From the NCBI RefSeq assembly GCF_030160835.1, contig NZ_BSPC01000059.1, positions 1 to 64,000 of the forward strand: DNA of 64,000 nucleotides. The letters are read 5' to 3'. The DNA comes from Labrys miyagiensis. Its GTDB lineage: Bacteria > Pseudomonadota > Alphaproteobacteria > Rhizobiales > Labraceae. The translations under genes were made by a program, and so were the position numbers. Below, in pieces: positions 27,645 through 36,116 of this stretch. The notes under the pieces are model-generated. The model was not told the origin of the DNA. It did no database searches and saw nothing but the letters and a program-made list of their open reading frames with translations. The first letter of the stretch is position 1. Every line of letters starts with the position of its first letter.

Positions 27645-28463
27645 ATGATGACGGTATTTCTCTGCAAGGCCTGCGGCACCTCCTATCCGGACGCTCCCCA
27701 ACCGCCCGCGGGATGCCCGATCTGCGAGGACGAGCGGCAATATATTCCGGCGGGCGGGCAGGAGTGGCTGGCGCGCGAAACGCTGGTGCCTGTTCATCGC
27801 AATGCCTGGCAGCAACACGAGCTCGGTCTCTACAGTCTCCAGACGATGCCCGCCTTTGCCATCAACCAGCGTGCCTTCCTGTTGCGGACGCCGGGCGGCA
27901 ATGTGCTGTGGGATTGCATCGCCCTGCTCGACGGCGCCACCAAGGCGCTGGTCGAGAGCCTCGGGGGCCTGAGCGCCATCGCCATCTCTCATCCGCATTA
28001 CTACTCGACGATGCAGGATTGGGCCGCCGCCTTCGGTGCGCCCATCCATTTGCATGCGGCCGACCGCCAGTGGATCATGCGGCCCGATCCTGCCATCCGT
28101 CTGTGGGAGGGCGATGCGCTGGAACTGTGGCCGGGCATCACCCTGGTGCGCGGCGGCGGGCATTTTCCCGGCGGTACGGTGCTGCATTGGGCTGACGGGG
28201 CCGATAAACGGGGCGTGTTACTCGCCGGCGATATCCTGCAGGTCACGCCCGGCGCCCATCGCATCTCCTTCATGTGGAGCTATCCCAACATGATGCCGCT
28301 GCCGGCCGCCGAGATCAGGAGGCTGATGGAGCGGGTGTCGGCCCGGCCGTTCGAGCGGATCTACGGCGCCTTTTTCGGGCAGAATGTGCTGGCGAACGCC
28401 CATGCCGTGCTCGGCGAGTCGGCGGCGCGCTATATCGAATTGCTGGAGGGACGGACGGGGTGA
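27645..28463 (+). CDS. MBL-fold hydrolase with N-terminal zinc-ribbon
   Basis: The 272-residue protein begins with a rubredoxin-like zinc ribbon (CKACG at 8-12 and CPIC at about 24-27). A metallo-beta-lactamase fold follows: the loop ISHPHYYSTMQDW, then GGGHFPGGTVLHW and the strand VLLAGDILQVTPG with the metal-ligand Asp. The first metal motif reads HPHYYS and lacks the Asp-His of the canonical HxHxDH, so metal binding is atypical. CAGGAGCAAGG precedes ATG 27645. It is a single gene after the rpmH operon; the substrate is unknown. Confidence 0.82.
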   Translation: MMTVFLCKACGTSYPDAPQPPAGCPICEDERQYIPAGGQEWLARETLVPVHRNAWQQHELGLYSLQTMPAFAINQRAFLLRTPGGNVLWDCIALLDGATKALVESLGGLSAIAISHPHYYSTMQDWAAAFGAPIHLHAADRQWIMRPDPAIRLWEGDALELWPGITLVRGGGHFPGGTVLHWADGADKRGVLLAGDILQVTPGAHRISFMWSYPNMMPLPAAEIRRLMERVSARPFERIYGAFFGQNVLANAHAVLGESAARYIELLEGRTG

Positions 28464-28482
28464 ATTGGGGGCGGTTGGGCGG

Positions 28483-28573
28483 GCCTGACTGAAAAAGAGT
28501 GGCGAAGCTGAATAGGTGTCGCAATGACGAACGCGCGACTAGCTTTTCTCGACTTCTCGATCAGGTTCTTCAG
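28483..28573. repeat. R3 repeat, short copy
   Basis: It begins GCCTGACTGAAAAAG followed by TGGCGAAGC and ends with the inverted TCAGGTTCTTCAG. At about 91 bp it could be the basic unit of the family seen at 5017 and 7312. Confidence 0.65.
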
Positions 28574-28624
28574 ACCGATATGGAACTGCGGCCAGCCAGG
28601 ATAGGACGGGGCGGCCTCCGCCCC

Positions 28625-29086
28625 TCACTTGATCGGCAGCACGTTCGTATATTTCACCTGCGCCAGCGCGAAGCTCGATTCGATCGAGGCGATGCCGTCG
28701 AGCCGGGTGAGCTTGTCCTTGATGAAGCGCTCATAGGCGGCGAGATCGGCGCAGACCACGCGCAGGAGATAGTCGCGCGTTCCCGTCATCAGATAGCATT
28801 CCAGCACCTCGGGCCATTGCACGATGGCGGCGTCGAAGCGGTCGAGATATTCCTCGACCTGGCGCTCGAGCTTGATCGAGATGAAGACGCTGACCGGTAG
28901 GCCGACTTCCTTCTGCTCGACCACTGCGACATAGCCGCGGATGACGCCGCTTTCCTCCAGCTGCCGCACCCGGCGCAGGCAAGGTGAATGGGAAAGACCG
29001 ACCTGCTCCGCCAGCGCCTGCACGGTGATGCGGCCGTCCTCCTGGAGCAGGCGCAGGATCTTGTGGTCGATGGCATCGAGGGGCAT
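28625..29086 (-). CDS. Lrp/AsnC-family transcription regulator
   Basis: The 153-residue protein has an N-terminal winged helix (residues 1-60: ILRLLQEDGRITVQALAEQ then SHSPCLRRVRQLEESGVI) and a C-terminal RAM/AsnC ligand-binding domain. Proteins of this type bind amino acids and regulate neighbouring catabolic genes. It is divergent from the E1 gene at 29326, with an R1 element in the intervening region. The arrangement resembles mdeR-mdeB of pseudomonads, where an Lrp-type regulator controls methionine degradation. Control of the divergent E1 gene is therefore likely but inferred. Confidence 0.93.
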   Translation of the reverse strand: MPLDAIDHKILRLLQEDGRITVQALAEQVGLSHSPCLRRVRQLEESGVIRGYVAVVEQKEVGLPVSVFISIKLERQVEEYLDRFDAAIVQWPEVLECYLMTGTRDYLLRVVCADLAAYERFIKDKLTRLDGIASIESSFALAQVKYTNVLPIK

Positions 29087-29092
29087 GGACTT

Positions 29093-29178
29093 CCCTGGGA
29101 TCGCAGGCTTCCAGCCTGCCTCTTGAACCGTATCACCACCTGGAAAGGAAGATGCAGGCTGGAAGCCTGCGATCCCAG
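29093..29178. repeat. R1 twin-hairpin element, copy E
   Basis: The inverted arms share 25 bp (CTGGGATCGCAGG through CAGCCTGC); each arm is a hairpin GCAGGCT/AGCCTGC. The left arm continues TCTTGAAC like the other R1 copies. It begins six bases upstream of the Lrp start codon, so it lies in that gene's leader. Confidence 0.85.
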
Positions 29179-29325
29179 AGCGTCAGCGTCGCGATCATAT
29201 TACGCAGGAATTCTCTCTTTCCAAGCGATAATCGCCAAATTGGAAATTACAATCCTGCAAGATTGACCAAAATCGCCGGCGTCTTTCTGCTATCCTCGGC
29301 GGACTCACGCCCGGAACCCCTTGCC

Positions 29326-31734
29326 ATGGCCGACTCCCGCCTGCCTTTCCTCGCCGCCCTTGAACGCAAGGCGCTCTGGCTCTCCTCCTGGATGATCCAC
29401 AACGCCAATCATCTGCGCGCCAAGGAGGACGGGCTCAAGGTCGGCGGTCACCAGGCCTCTTCCGCCTCGCTGGCAACGATCATGATCGCGCTTTACGGCG
29501 CCACCCTGCGTCCGCAGGACAGGGTGGCGGTGAAGCCGCATGCCTCGCCGATCTTCCATGCGCTCAACTATCTCTTCGGCCTGCAGAGTCTCGAAAAGCT
29601 GCAGAATTTTCGTGGCTTCAAGGGCGCCCAGAGCTATCCCTCGCGCACCAAGGATGTCGACGATGTCGATTTCTCCACCGGCTCCGTCGGTCTCGGCGTC
29701 GCGCAGACGCTCTTCTCGGCCTTGGTCCAGGACTATGTGAAGGCCAAGGGCTGGGGCGCAGGCACGGGAAATGACTGGCCGGAAGGGCGCATGATCTCCC
29801 TGGTCGGCGATGCCGAGATGGACGAGGGCAACATCTTCGAGGCGCTGCTGGAGGGCTGGAAGCAGGGCATCCGCAATGTCTGGTGGATCGTCGACTACAA
29901 CCGGCAGTCCCTCGACGCGGTGGTGCGCGAGGGGCTGTGGGAGCGCTTCGAGTCGATCTTCCGCAATTTCGGCTGGGATGTCGTCATCCTCAAATATGGC
30001 AAGCTCCTCGAGGCCGCCTTCGCCGAGCCGGGTGGCGAGGCGTTGCGCCGCTGGATCGACAGCTGCCCCAACCAGCTTTACGCCGCGCTGTGCTACCAGG
30101 GCGGCTCTGCCTGGCGCCGGCACCTGATGGATGCCATCGGCGACCAGGGGCGGGTGGCTGAGATGATCGAGGCCCGCTCCGACGAGGAGCTGGCGCGGCT
30201 GATGACCAATCTCGCCGGCCATGACATGCCGAGCCTGCTGGAGGCCTTCGAGGCCGCTGCCGCGCATGATCGGCCGACCTGTTTCATCGCCTATACGGTG
30301 AAGGGCTTCGGGCTGCCTTTCCAGGGCCACAAGGACAATCATGCCGGCCTGATGACGCCGACGCAGATGGAGGTCTGGCAGAAGGCGATGGGCATCCGAC
30401 CCGGCCATGAGTGGGACAAGTTCGAAGGGCTGGATCTGCCACCCGAGACTATGCAGGCGGCGCTCGACAAGGTGCCCTTCGTCCAGAAGGGACGCCGGCG
30501 CCTGGCCGCCGCCAAGGTGGAGGTGCCGGAGGCGCTGCCCTACCGCGCCGCCGCCGCGATGTCGACGCAACAGGGTTTCGGCGTCATCCTGAACGATCTT
30601 GCCGCCACCGACCTGCCGGTGGCCGAGCGGATTGTCACCACGGCGCCGGACGTGACGGTTTCCACCAATCTCGGCGGCTGGGTGAACCGGCGCGGTCTGT
30701 TCGCTCGCGAAGAGTTGGCGGACACCTTCAAAAAGGAGAAGATCCCCTCCACCTTCACCTGGGAGTTCTCGCCCAAGGGCCAGCATATCGAGCTCGGCAT
30801 TGCCGAGATGAACCTGTTCATCCTGCTCTCGGCGCTCGGCCTCTCCCATTCCATCAATGGCGAGCGCCTGCTGCCGATCGGCACGCTCTACGACCCTTTC
30901 ATCCAGCGCGGTCTCGATGCGCTCAACTATGCCTGCTACCAGGATGCCCGCTTCATGGTGGTGGCGACGCCTTCCGGCGTGACGCTGGCCCCGGAAGGCG
31001 GCGCGCATCAGTCGATCGCCACCCCTCTCATCGGCATCGCCCAGGATGGCCTCGCCGCCTTCGAGCCGGCCTTCGTCGACGAGCTCGCCGTGATCATGCG
31101 CTTTGCCTTCGATTACATGCAGCGCGACGGGGAGGGGGACCCCGACGAGACGACCTGGCTGCGCGACCAGACCGGTGGCTCTGTCTATCTGCGCCTCTCC
31201 ACCCGCACGCTCGACCAGCCCCGGCGCGCAATGACGCCGGAGCTTGCCGCCGACATCGTCAACGGCGCCTATTGGATGCGCAAGCCCGGCCCCAATGCCG
31301 AGATCGTGGTGGCTGTGATGGGCGCCCCGACTGTCGAGGCCATCGAGGCCATGGGGCTGATGAGCGAGGATCGCCGCGACGCCGGCCTGCTGGTGATCAC
31401 CTCGGCCGATCGCCTCAATGCCGGCTGGACCGCCGCCGAACGGGCCCGCCAGCGCGGCAATTTCAGCGCGAGGAGCCATATCGAGCGCTTGTTCGCGCCG
31501 CTTTCGCGCGATTGCGGCCTCGTTACCGTGGTCGACGGCCATCCTGCCACGCTCGCCTGGCTCGGTGGCGTGCGCGGCCAGCGCGTGACCTCGCTCGGCG
31601 TCGAGCATTTCGGCCAGACGGGCACGATCCAGGACCTCTACCGCCATCATGGCATCGATACGAACGGGATCCTGCACGCCGCGCAGGCCCTGGCGCCGGG
31701 CAGGCCAATGCGGAACAGGCGGGAGTTGCCTTAG
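29326..31734 (+). CDS. Homodimeric 2-oxoacid dehydrogenase E1 (AceE/MdeB type)
   Basis: The 802-residue thiamine diphosphate enzyme is of the single-chain AceE class. The thiamine motif is GDAEMDEGNIFEALLEGW with a downstream Asn (VDYNRQSLD); the transketolase-like middle has TWEFSPKGQHIELGIAEMNL, and a C-terminal transketolase domain follows. It would decarboxylate pyruvate or 2-ketobutyrate and pass the acyl group to a lipoyl E2. No pyruvate-type E2 or E3 gene is adjacent. With the divergent Lrp gene it resembles mdeB, the 2-ketobutyrate dehydrogenase of methionine catabolism, but no methionine gamma-lyase is present. ATG 29326 is chosen by homology; the ribosome site is weak. Confidence 0.9.
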   Translation: MADSRLPFLAALERKALWLSSWMIHNANHLRAKEDGLKVGGHQASSASLATIMIALYGATLRPQDRVAVKPHASPIFHALNYLFGLQSLEKLQNFRGFKGAQSYPSRTKDVDDVDFSTGSVGLGVAQTLFSALVQDYVKAKGWGAGTGNDWPEGRMISLVGDAEMDEGNIFEALLEGWKQGIRNVWWIVDYNRQSLDAVVREGLWERFESIFRNFGWDVVILKYGKLLEAAFAEPGGEALRRWIDSCPNQLYAALCYQGGSAWRRHLMDAIGDQGRVAEMIEARSDEELARLMTNLAGHDMPSLLEAFEAAAAHDRPTCFIAYTVKGFGLPFQGHKDNHAGLMTPTQMEVWQKAMGIRPGHEWDKFEGLDLPPETMQAALDKVPFVQKGRRRLAAAKVEVPEALPYRAAAAMSTQQGFGVILNDLAATDLPVAERIVTTAPDVTVSTNLGGWVNRRGLFAREELADTFKKEKIPSTFTWEFSPKGQHIELGIAEMNLFILLSALGLSHSINGERLLPIGTLYDPFIQRGLDALNYACYQDARFMVVATPSGVTLAPEGGAHQSIATPLIGIAQDGLAAFEPAFVDELAVIMRFAFDYMQRDGEGDPDETTWLRDQTGGSVYLRLSTRTLDQPRRAMTPELAADIVNGAYWMRKPGPNAEIVVAVMGAPTVEAIEAMGLMSEDRRDAGLLVITSADRLNAGWTAAERARQRGNFSARSHIERLFAPLSRDCGLVTVVDGHPATLAWLGGVRGQRVTSLGVEHFGQTGTIQDLYRHHGIDTNGILHAAQALAPGRPMRNRRELP

Positions 31735-31744
31735 CTGGGAGTAC

Positions 31745-31877
31745 CCTGGGAGCGCGGACATCCTGTCCGCTCTTGAAACGATACCGCTGAAGAAGGGGGA
31801 GCGCCCCTTAACGAACGCGCAGCCTGGCTCTAAGACGTTAGTGTTTCAAGAGCGGACAGGATGTCCGCGCTCCCAGG
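31745..31877. repeat. R1 twin-hairpin element, copy B
   Basis: The arms are identical to those of copy A (23564-23729) and are separated by about 60 bp. The region starts right after the E1 stop codon (31734), with a short CTGGGAG duplicate at 31735. It ends 11 bp before the next gene's ATG, so it fills the whole spacer. Confidence 0.85.
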
Positions 31878-31888
31878 TCACTTCCTCG

Positions 31889-33034
31889 ATGCCCATCTCC
31901 CTCCTGCGCGTTGCTTCCTTCAACACCCAGCTCCTGGCCCGCCCCGGTGTGCTCTTTCATGAGCAGCCGCCCTATACGCCGGGGGAATACGAGGCCAAGA
32001 CCGGCTTCATCGGCGGCCTCCTGGAGCGCGGACAGGTGGATATCGCCGGCTTCCAGGAAGTGTTCCACGAGGATGCCCTGCGCCATGCGGTGGAGAAATC
32101 GCCGCGCCTCCGGGGCGCCTATGTCTGCGCGCCACTCGCCGACGACAACGGCCCCAAGACTCCCGACGGTGCCCTGAATGCCCCGCGTGTCGGCTTCGCC
32201 AGCCGTCTGCCGGTGATCCGGGCCGAATCGATCCGGGCTTTTCCCTCCGGCCTCGGCAATGGCTTTGCCGTGCGCCGCGACGCGAATGGCCGGCAGGAAG
32301 CCGTGCCCGTTGGTATCGGCTTCTTCGAGCGGCCGGTGCTGCGGGTCGAGGTCTCCTTGCCAAACGGGGTTCCGCTCGCCGTCTATGTCGTGCATCTCAA
32401 ATCGCGCCGTCCGGTGGTGCTGGAGGACGAGGACAGGCGCGACCCGGCGGTGCGGGCGCTGGCGGTGGTGCGCGCGCTGGTGCAGCGCGGGGCCGAGGCG
32501 GCGGCGCTTCGGGTGATGCTGACGCGCGACCTGGAGGGGCGCGGCGCGGAGCCACGGCCCGTGATGGTGCTCGGCGATCTCAACGACGAACTCACCAGCG
32601 CCACCACGGAACTCATCCGCGGCGAGCAGCCCCTGCCCGAAAGCCTGAAGCCGCTGATGGTCGATCCCGGCGACTGGCAGCGCAAGAACCGCCGGCTCTG
32701 GGACCTGCACCTTTACGCGGCATCTGACCAGCAGGCGAGCCACATCAAGGGTACGACGCTCTACACCCACATCCATTTCGGCGACTACCAGGTGCTCGAC
32801 CACATCCTGTTCAGCCAGGAATTCTACAGCCGCAACCCTAGCAAGATCGGCGATTTCCGCTATTTGCAGGTCTATAACGATCATGTTGTCGATACCCATA
32901 TGACCGACATCAACCGCAATATCCGCACGGTGAGCGACCACGGCGTGCCGGTGGCGGAATTCACCTTGCTGGCCCAGCCTCCCAGGCGGGAGGGCGCGGG
33001 AACGGCGCATGGGGGCCCGCCCGGCATTGGCTGA
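31889..33034 (+). CDS. Endonuclease/exonuclease/phosphatase-family protein
   Basis: The 381-residue protein has the EEP fold (DNase I-like phosphoesterase): VASFNTQ at the start, GFQEV with the metal Glu, VYVVHLKSR, VLGDLNDEL with the catalytic Asp-Asn pair, and VSDHGVPVAEF at the C-terminus with the final Asp-His. These support a Mg-dependent phosphodiesterase or phosphatase; the substrate is unknown. No signal peptide is seen. ATG 31889 lies just after the R1 element; earlier in-frame starts would be inside the repeat and are unlikely. Confidence 0.85.
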   Translation: MPISLLRVASFNTQLLARPGVLFHEQPPYTPGEYEAKTGFIGGLLERGQVDIAGFQEVFHEDALRHAVEKSPRLRGAYVCAPLADDNGPKTPDGALNAPRVGFASRLPVIRAESIRAFPSGLGNGFAVRRDANGRQEAVPVGIGFFERPVLRVEVSLPNGVPLAVYVVHLKSRRPVVLEDEDRRDPAVRALAVVRALVQRGAEAAALRVMLTRDLEGRGAEPRPVMVLGDLNDELTSATTELIRGEQPLPESLKPLMVDPGDWQRKNRRLWDLHLYAASDQQASHIKGTTLYTHIHFGDYQVLDHILFSQEFYSRNPSKIGDFRYLQVYNDHVVDTHMTDINRNIRTVSDHGVPVAEFTLLAQPPRREGAGTAHGGPPGIG

Positions 33035-33077
33035 TCGGCCGTCGACGCTGGCCTTGTCCCGCCCGTTTCACGGCAGT

Positions 33078-33093
33078 TGGCACAGGCTTTGCT
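33078..33093 (+). promoter_or_regulatory. Candidate sigma-54 promoter
   Basis: TGGCAC, five bases, TTGCT matches the -24/-12 consensus with the exact required spacing. It lies about 130 bp upstream of the glutamine amidotransferase gene. Nothing else supports it, so treat it as a candidate. Confidence 0.45.
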
Positions 33094-33222
33094 TCGTTGT
33101 CAGTCGGGCTTCATCAGTCGGACTTGGTCCGTCGGGCTTGTGCGGTTGATCACCGCACCCGCTTAACTTTTCGACAACATTTGCGTAACACTATAGTTAC
33201 CAAATCGTTTTACGGGCGAATC

Positions 33223-33933
33223 GTGACGAGAAAGAAGATCCTCATCGTTCTGCATCAGGAGCATTCTTCTCCGGGCCGTATCGGCCGGCTCCTGATCGAG
33301 CGCGGACATGAGCTCGACATTCGGCGCCCCCGTTTTGACGATCCCCTGCCCAGGACGATGGGCGAGCACGACGGTGCGGTGATCTTCGGCGGCCCGATGA
33401 GCGCGAATGATGACGAAGCCTGGATCCGCCGCGAGATCGACTGGATCGGCGTGCCGCTGCGCGAGGACAAGCCTTTCCTCGGCGTCTGCCTCGGCGCCCA
33501 GATGCTGGCCCGCCATCTCGGCGGCAAGGTGGCTCCCCGTGAGGACGGGGCGGTGGAGATCGGCTATTGGCCGATCAAGGCGACCCAGGACGGCCACGCC
33601 ATGATGGAGTGGCCCGGCCATGTCTATCATTGGCACAAGGAAGGCTTCGAGCATGTGCGCGGCACCCGCCTGCTTGCCACGGGCGAGACCTTCACCAACC
33701 AGGCCTTCGCCTGCGAGCGGGCCGCCTATGGCATCCAGTTCCATCCGGAAGTCACCTATCTGATGATGAACCGCTGGACGGCCAAGAGCGAAGAGAAGCT
33801 GCGCGCCACCGGCGCCCAGGACCGCGAGACCCAGCTTTGGGGCCGCCATCAGCATGATCACAGCGTGCAGCAATGGCTGCACAGCTTCCTCGACCTGTGG
33901 CTGAAGCCCCGCATGGCGGTTGCTGCCGAATAA
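33223..33933 (+). CDS. Class I glutamine amidotransferase
   Basis: The 236-residue protein has the nucleophile Cys89 in GVCLGAQ and His174-Glu176 in FHPEVT, the complete triad of class I glutamine amidotransferases. It hydrolyses glutamine to deliver ammonia to an acceptor domain that is not fused here. The start is taken as GTG 33223, where the protein fold begins (RKKILIVLHQE); the ribosome site is weak. A sigma-54-like promoter lies upstream, which would fit nitrogen-regulated expression. The specific acceptor is unknown; GMP-synthase-like and gamma-glutamyl hydrolase-type roles are both possible. Confidence 0.87.
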   Translation: MTRKKILIVLHQEHSSPGRIGRLLIERGHELDIRRPRFDDPLPRTMGEHDGAVIFGGPMSANDDEAWIRREIDWIGVPLREDKPFLGVCLGAQMLARHLGGKVAPREDGAVEIGYWPIKATQDGHAMMEWPGHVYHWHKEGFEHVRGTRLLATGETFTNQAFACERAAYGIQFHPEVTYLMMNRWTAKSEEKLRATGAQDRETQLWGRHQHDHSVQQWLHSFLDLWLKPRMAVAAE

Positions 33934-34032
33934 GCGGTGCGATTACTTTGCGTGACCGGAAAACGGCTCGGATGAAAGGCGGGAGCTATTCTCGCCTCCT
34001 CCGAGGGCAAGATGGCTTCTCGTCGCATGCCC

Positions 34033-34130
34033 TAGAGCAAAGCGCGTTCAGGCGCAAACGCTGCTTTGCTCTAACTCTTTGTTTCGACGCGTCTTTGCGA
34101 TTCTTGCCGATTCCGGCAAATCGCAAAACG
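34033..34130 (+). repeat. R2 repeat, copy 2 (98 bp)
   Basis: It starts TAGAGCAAAGC, with a hairpin to GCTTTGCTCTA, and ends with CGCAAAACG. It is the same length as copy 1 and mostly identical in sequence. It lies in the spacer after the amidotransferase gene, 100 bp beyond its stop. Apart from it, 33934-34271 contains no recognised feature. Confidence 0.85.
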
Positions 34131-34271
34131 CTTTAGCGGTCGCACGACGAATATTGACAGACCGCAGGAGTGCGATAGATTTCGGCCGCATTCCAAACAC
34201 TTCCTGTGTCCCGGTGTGTCCTCGCTTCGGTTTTACAGGCCGATCCACTTGAAGATCCTTTGGATAGGACG

Positions 34272-34766
34272 ATGAGAAGTCTCTTCTTGGTTGGCCTCGC
34301 CTTTTGCCTGGCCGGTTGTGTGACGGCGGAAGAACAGCGCGGTCAAAATCTCGCCGTCGACAATCGCAATTGTGCTGCTTCGGGTTTTGCTCCCGGTTCG
34401 CAGGCGATGGCGCAATGCATGGCGACCGCCTCGGCCGCCCGCAGCGCCGATCAGGATCGCCAGGCGCAATGGCAGGCGCAGCAGCAGGCCATGCAGGCGC
34501 AGCGCGATCGCGATCAGGCCGCGCGGGATGCCCGCAACAGGCAGATCGCCGATCAGGAGGCGCGCGACCGCGAAAACCGCATCCGGGCAACCATGAGCCA
34601 GCCGCAGCCCGGCATTCCCGCCATCCAGCCCGTCGAGATCAAGCCGAAGGATCTCGACCCGATGGGGACGCGGAATGATGACGATGGCCAGCCGCCAACC
34701 GCCTCGCGGATTCCAGGCATGAATTGCTCGGGCAGCGGTGATGAGGCGACCTGCGACGCCCGCTGA
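34272..34766 (+). CDS. Lipoprotein with one cysteine module and Gln/Arg-rich helix
   Basis: The 164-residue protein has a lipobox LAGC (Cys16). Residues 34-49 form one copy of the module Cys, three residues, Gly, ten residues, Cys that is tandemly repeated in the lipoprotein at 12344-12748. Residues about 55-115 are rich in Gln, Arg, Asp and Ala and are probably a coiled coil. A Pro-rich stretch follows and a C-terminal Cys pair (MNCSGSGDEATC). ATG 34272 has AGGA upstream. The function is unknown; it faces the adenylate-forming enzyme gene convergently. Confidence 0.75.
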   Translation: MRSLFLVGLAFCLAGCVTAEEQRGQNLAVDNRNCAASGFAPGSQAMAQCMATASAARSADQDRQAQWQAQQQAMQAQRDRDQAARDARNRQIADQEARDRENRIRATMSQPQPGIPAIQPVEIKPKDLDPMGTRNDDDGQPPTASRIPGMNCSGSGDEATCDAR

Positions 34767-34796
34767 GCCAGGTCCGAAGCGGCGGCCCGCCGACGG

Positions 34797-36116
34797 TCAC
34801 ATCCATTCGCGCTGCATGGCCCCCGCCTGAGAGGCTGGCGCGCTCGGATTGATACGGCGAATGCGGCGTAGTTTGCCGGCAATGGGTTCGTGGATGCCCC
34901 GGGCCATCTGGATGGCGATGCCGTTTCCGCCGTGCTGCTCGAGCAGGCTCCGCAAGGCGGCGCCTACTCGTTCCTCGCTCTCCTCCGGTGCATCATAGGG
35001 CAGGCGCACGCGAAAGCGGCGGTGTCCGATCTGCTCGAAGCGGAAATCGTCGAGGCGCCGTTCGGCGTCGAGAATGGCGACGCGGATGGCTTCCGGCATC
35101 AAGGTGACGCCCTCCGCAACCTCGATGACATCGTCGCAGCGCCCCTCGATGCGGTCGATCGCCTGCAGCGGCGAGCCGCAGGCGCAGCGATAGGGCGACA
35201 GCACCAGGATGTCGTTGAGGCGGTAGCGGATCATGGCCTGGGCGCGCCGGCGCAGATCGGTAATGATCGGGATGAAGCGGTCGGGATGTCCCTCCACTGG
35301 CTCGCGTTCGATCAGCATGTCGTCCTCGTTGAGGTGGATCATGCCGTAGCGGCAGGTAATGCCGATGAAGCCCTCGGTTGCCTGGTAGATCGAGCGCGGC
35401 ATGGCGCCATATCGGCTGGTCACCGGTATCGCGTCGAGAGGGTCGAGGACTTCGCCGCCCGCGAAGATATGAGCCGGCTTAATTTGAAAGTTCTGCTCAG
35501 CCACGGCGCGAAGAGCCTTGGGCGGCGCCACCAGCACGTCGGGCGCGAAGGCCTCCATGGCCTCGCGATGCGTGGCGATGCCGTGGCGCAAATCATAGAA
35601 GCCGAAGGCGAGCCGGCCGGATTGCTGGGTCGTCTCGTAGAGCGCATTGCCCGTGGCCATCATCACGGCGATGCGGTGCCGGGTGAAGGGAAAGTCGGGT
35701 AGCGTTCGGGCCAGAATCGAGCCAAGCCACTGATAACGCTCTGCTTCACTGATCAGAAACAGGCCCCGATTGCCCGAGGTGCCGGAGCTGGTGCCGATGG
35801 TGAGATCGCCGAGGCGGCCGGAATGATTGGCCTCGGCCAAGCTCTTCTCCGCGACGTCCCAGGCTTGCTCGGCCGTCACGCGGTGGGCATTGAGTTCGGA
35901 GAAATGGGCGAGGGTCTGAGCCTTGTCGATAACAGGCCAATAGGCGAAATGTTTGCCGGCATGGCGTTTGTAGAAGGGGATGTTGGCGCCGGCGTAATCG
36001 AGCAGGCTCGCCAGCAGCTTGTCCTGACGTCTTTTGACGTCCTGCTTCGTCCTGAGCTTGGCCAGGGTCCAGCGTTTGGCGGCGTAAGCCTTGAGGATGG
36101 CGAGGGCGGGAGACAT
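34797..36116 (-). CDS. CapK/coenzyme F390 synthetase-like adenylate-forming enzyme
   Basis: The 439-residue member of the CapK/PaaK-like branch of adenylate-forming enzymes has the nucleotide-binding loop GTSSGTSGNR at 108-117, then YQATEG in the adenine region, YRLNDI in the hinge region, and a C-terminal lid domain. It would activate a carboxylic acid as an acyl-adenylate. Its ATG overlaps the stop of the preceding MBL gene (TGATG), so the two are coupled. With the ketosynthase and SDR upstream it may play the role that OleC has in olefin or beta-lactone pathways, though it belongs to a different subfamily. The last 25 residues are basic. Confidence 0.85.
   Translation of the reverse strand: MSPALAILKAYAAKRWTLAKLRTKQDVKRRQDKLLASLLDYAGANIPFYKRHAGKHFAYWPVIDKAQTLAHFSELNAHRVTAEQAWDVAEKSLAEANHSGRLGDLTIGTSSGTSGNRGLFLISEAERYQWLGSILARTLPDFPFTRHRIAVMMATGNALYETTQQSGRLAFGFYDLRHGIATHREAMEAFAPDVLVAPPKALRAVAEQNFQIKPAHIFAGGEVLDPLDAIPVTSRYGAMPRSIYQATEGFIGITCRYGMIHLNEDDMLIEREPVEGHPDRFIPIITDLRRRAQAMIRYRLNDILVLSPYRCACGSPLQAIDRIEGRCDDVIEVAEGVTLMPEAIRVAILDAERRLDDFRFEQIGHRRFRVRLPYDAPEESEERVGAALRSLLEQHGGNGIAIQMARGIHEPIAGKLRRIRRINPSAPASQAGAMQREWM

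Noticed and set aside
24428-31761. Long minus-strand frames opposite yidC and the E1 gene
   Set aside because: Shadows of strongly recognised genes on the plus strand; compositions are not protein-like.
23564-31877. Repeated 35-bp units considered as CRISPR repeats
   Set aside because: They occur as inverted pairs at separate loci, not as regularly spaced direct repeats, and no cas gene is present.
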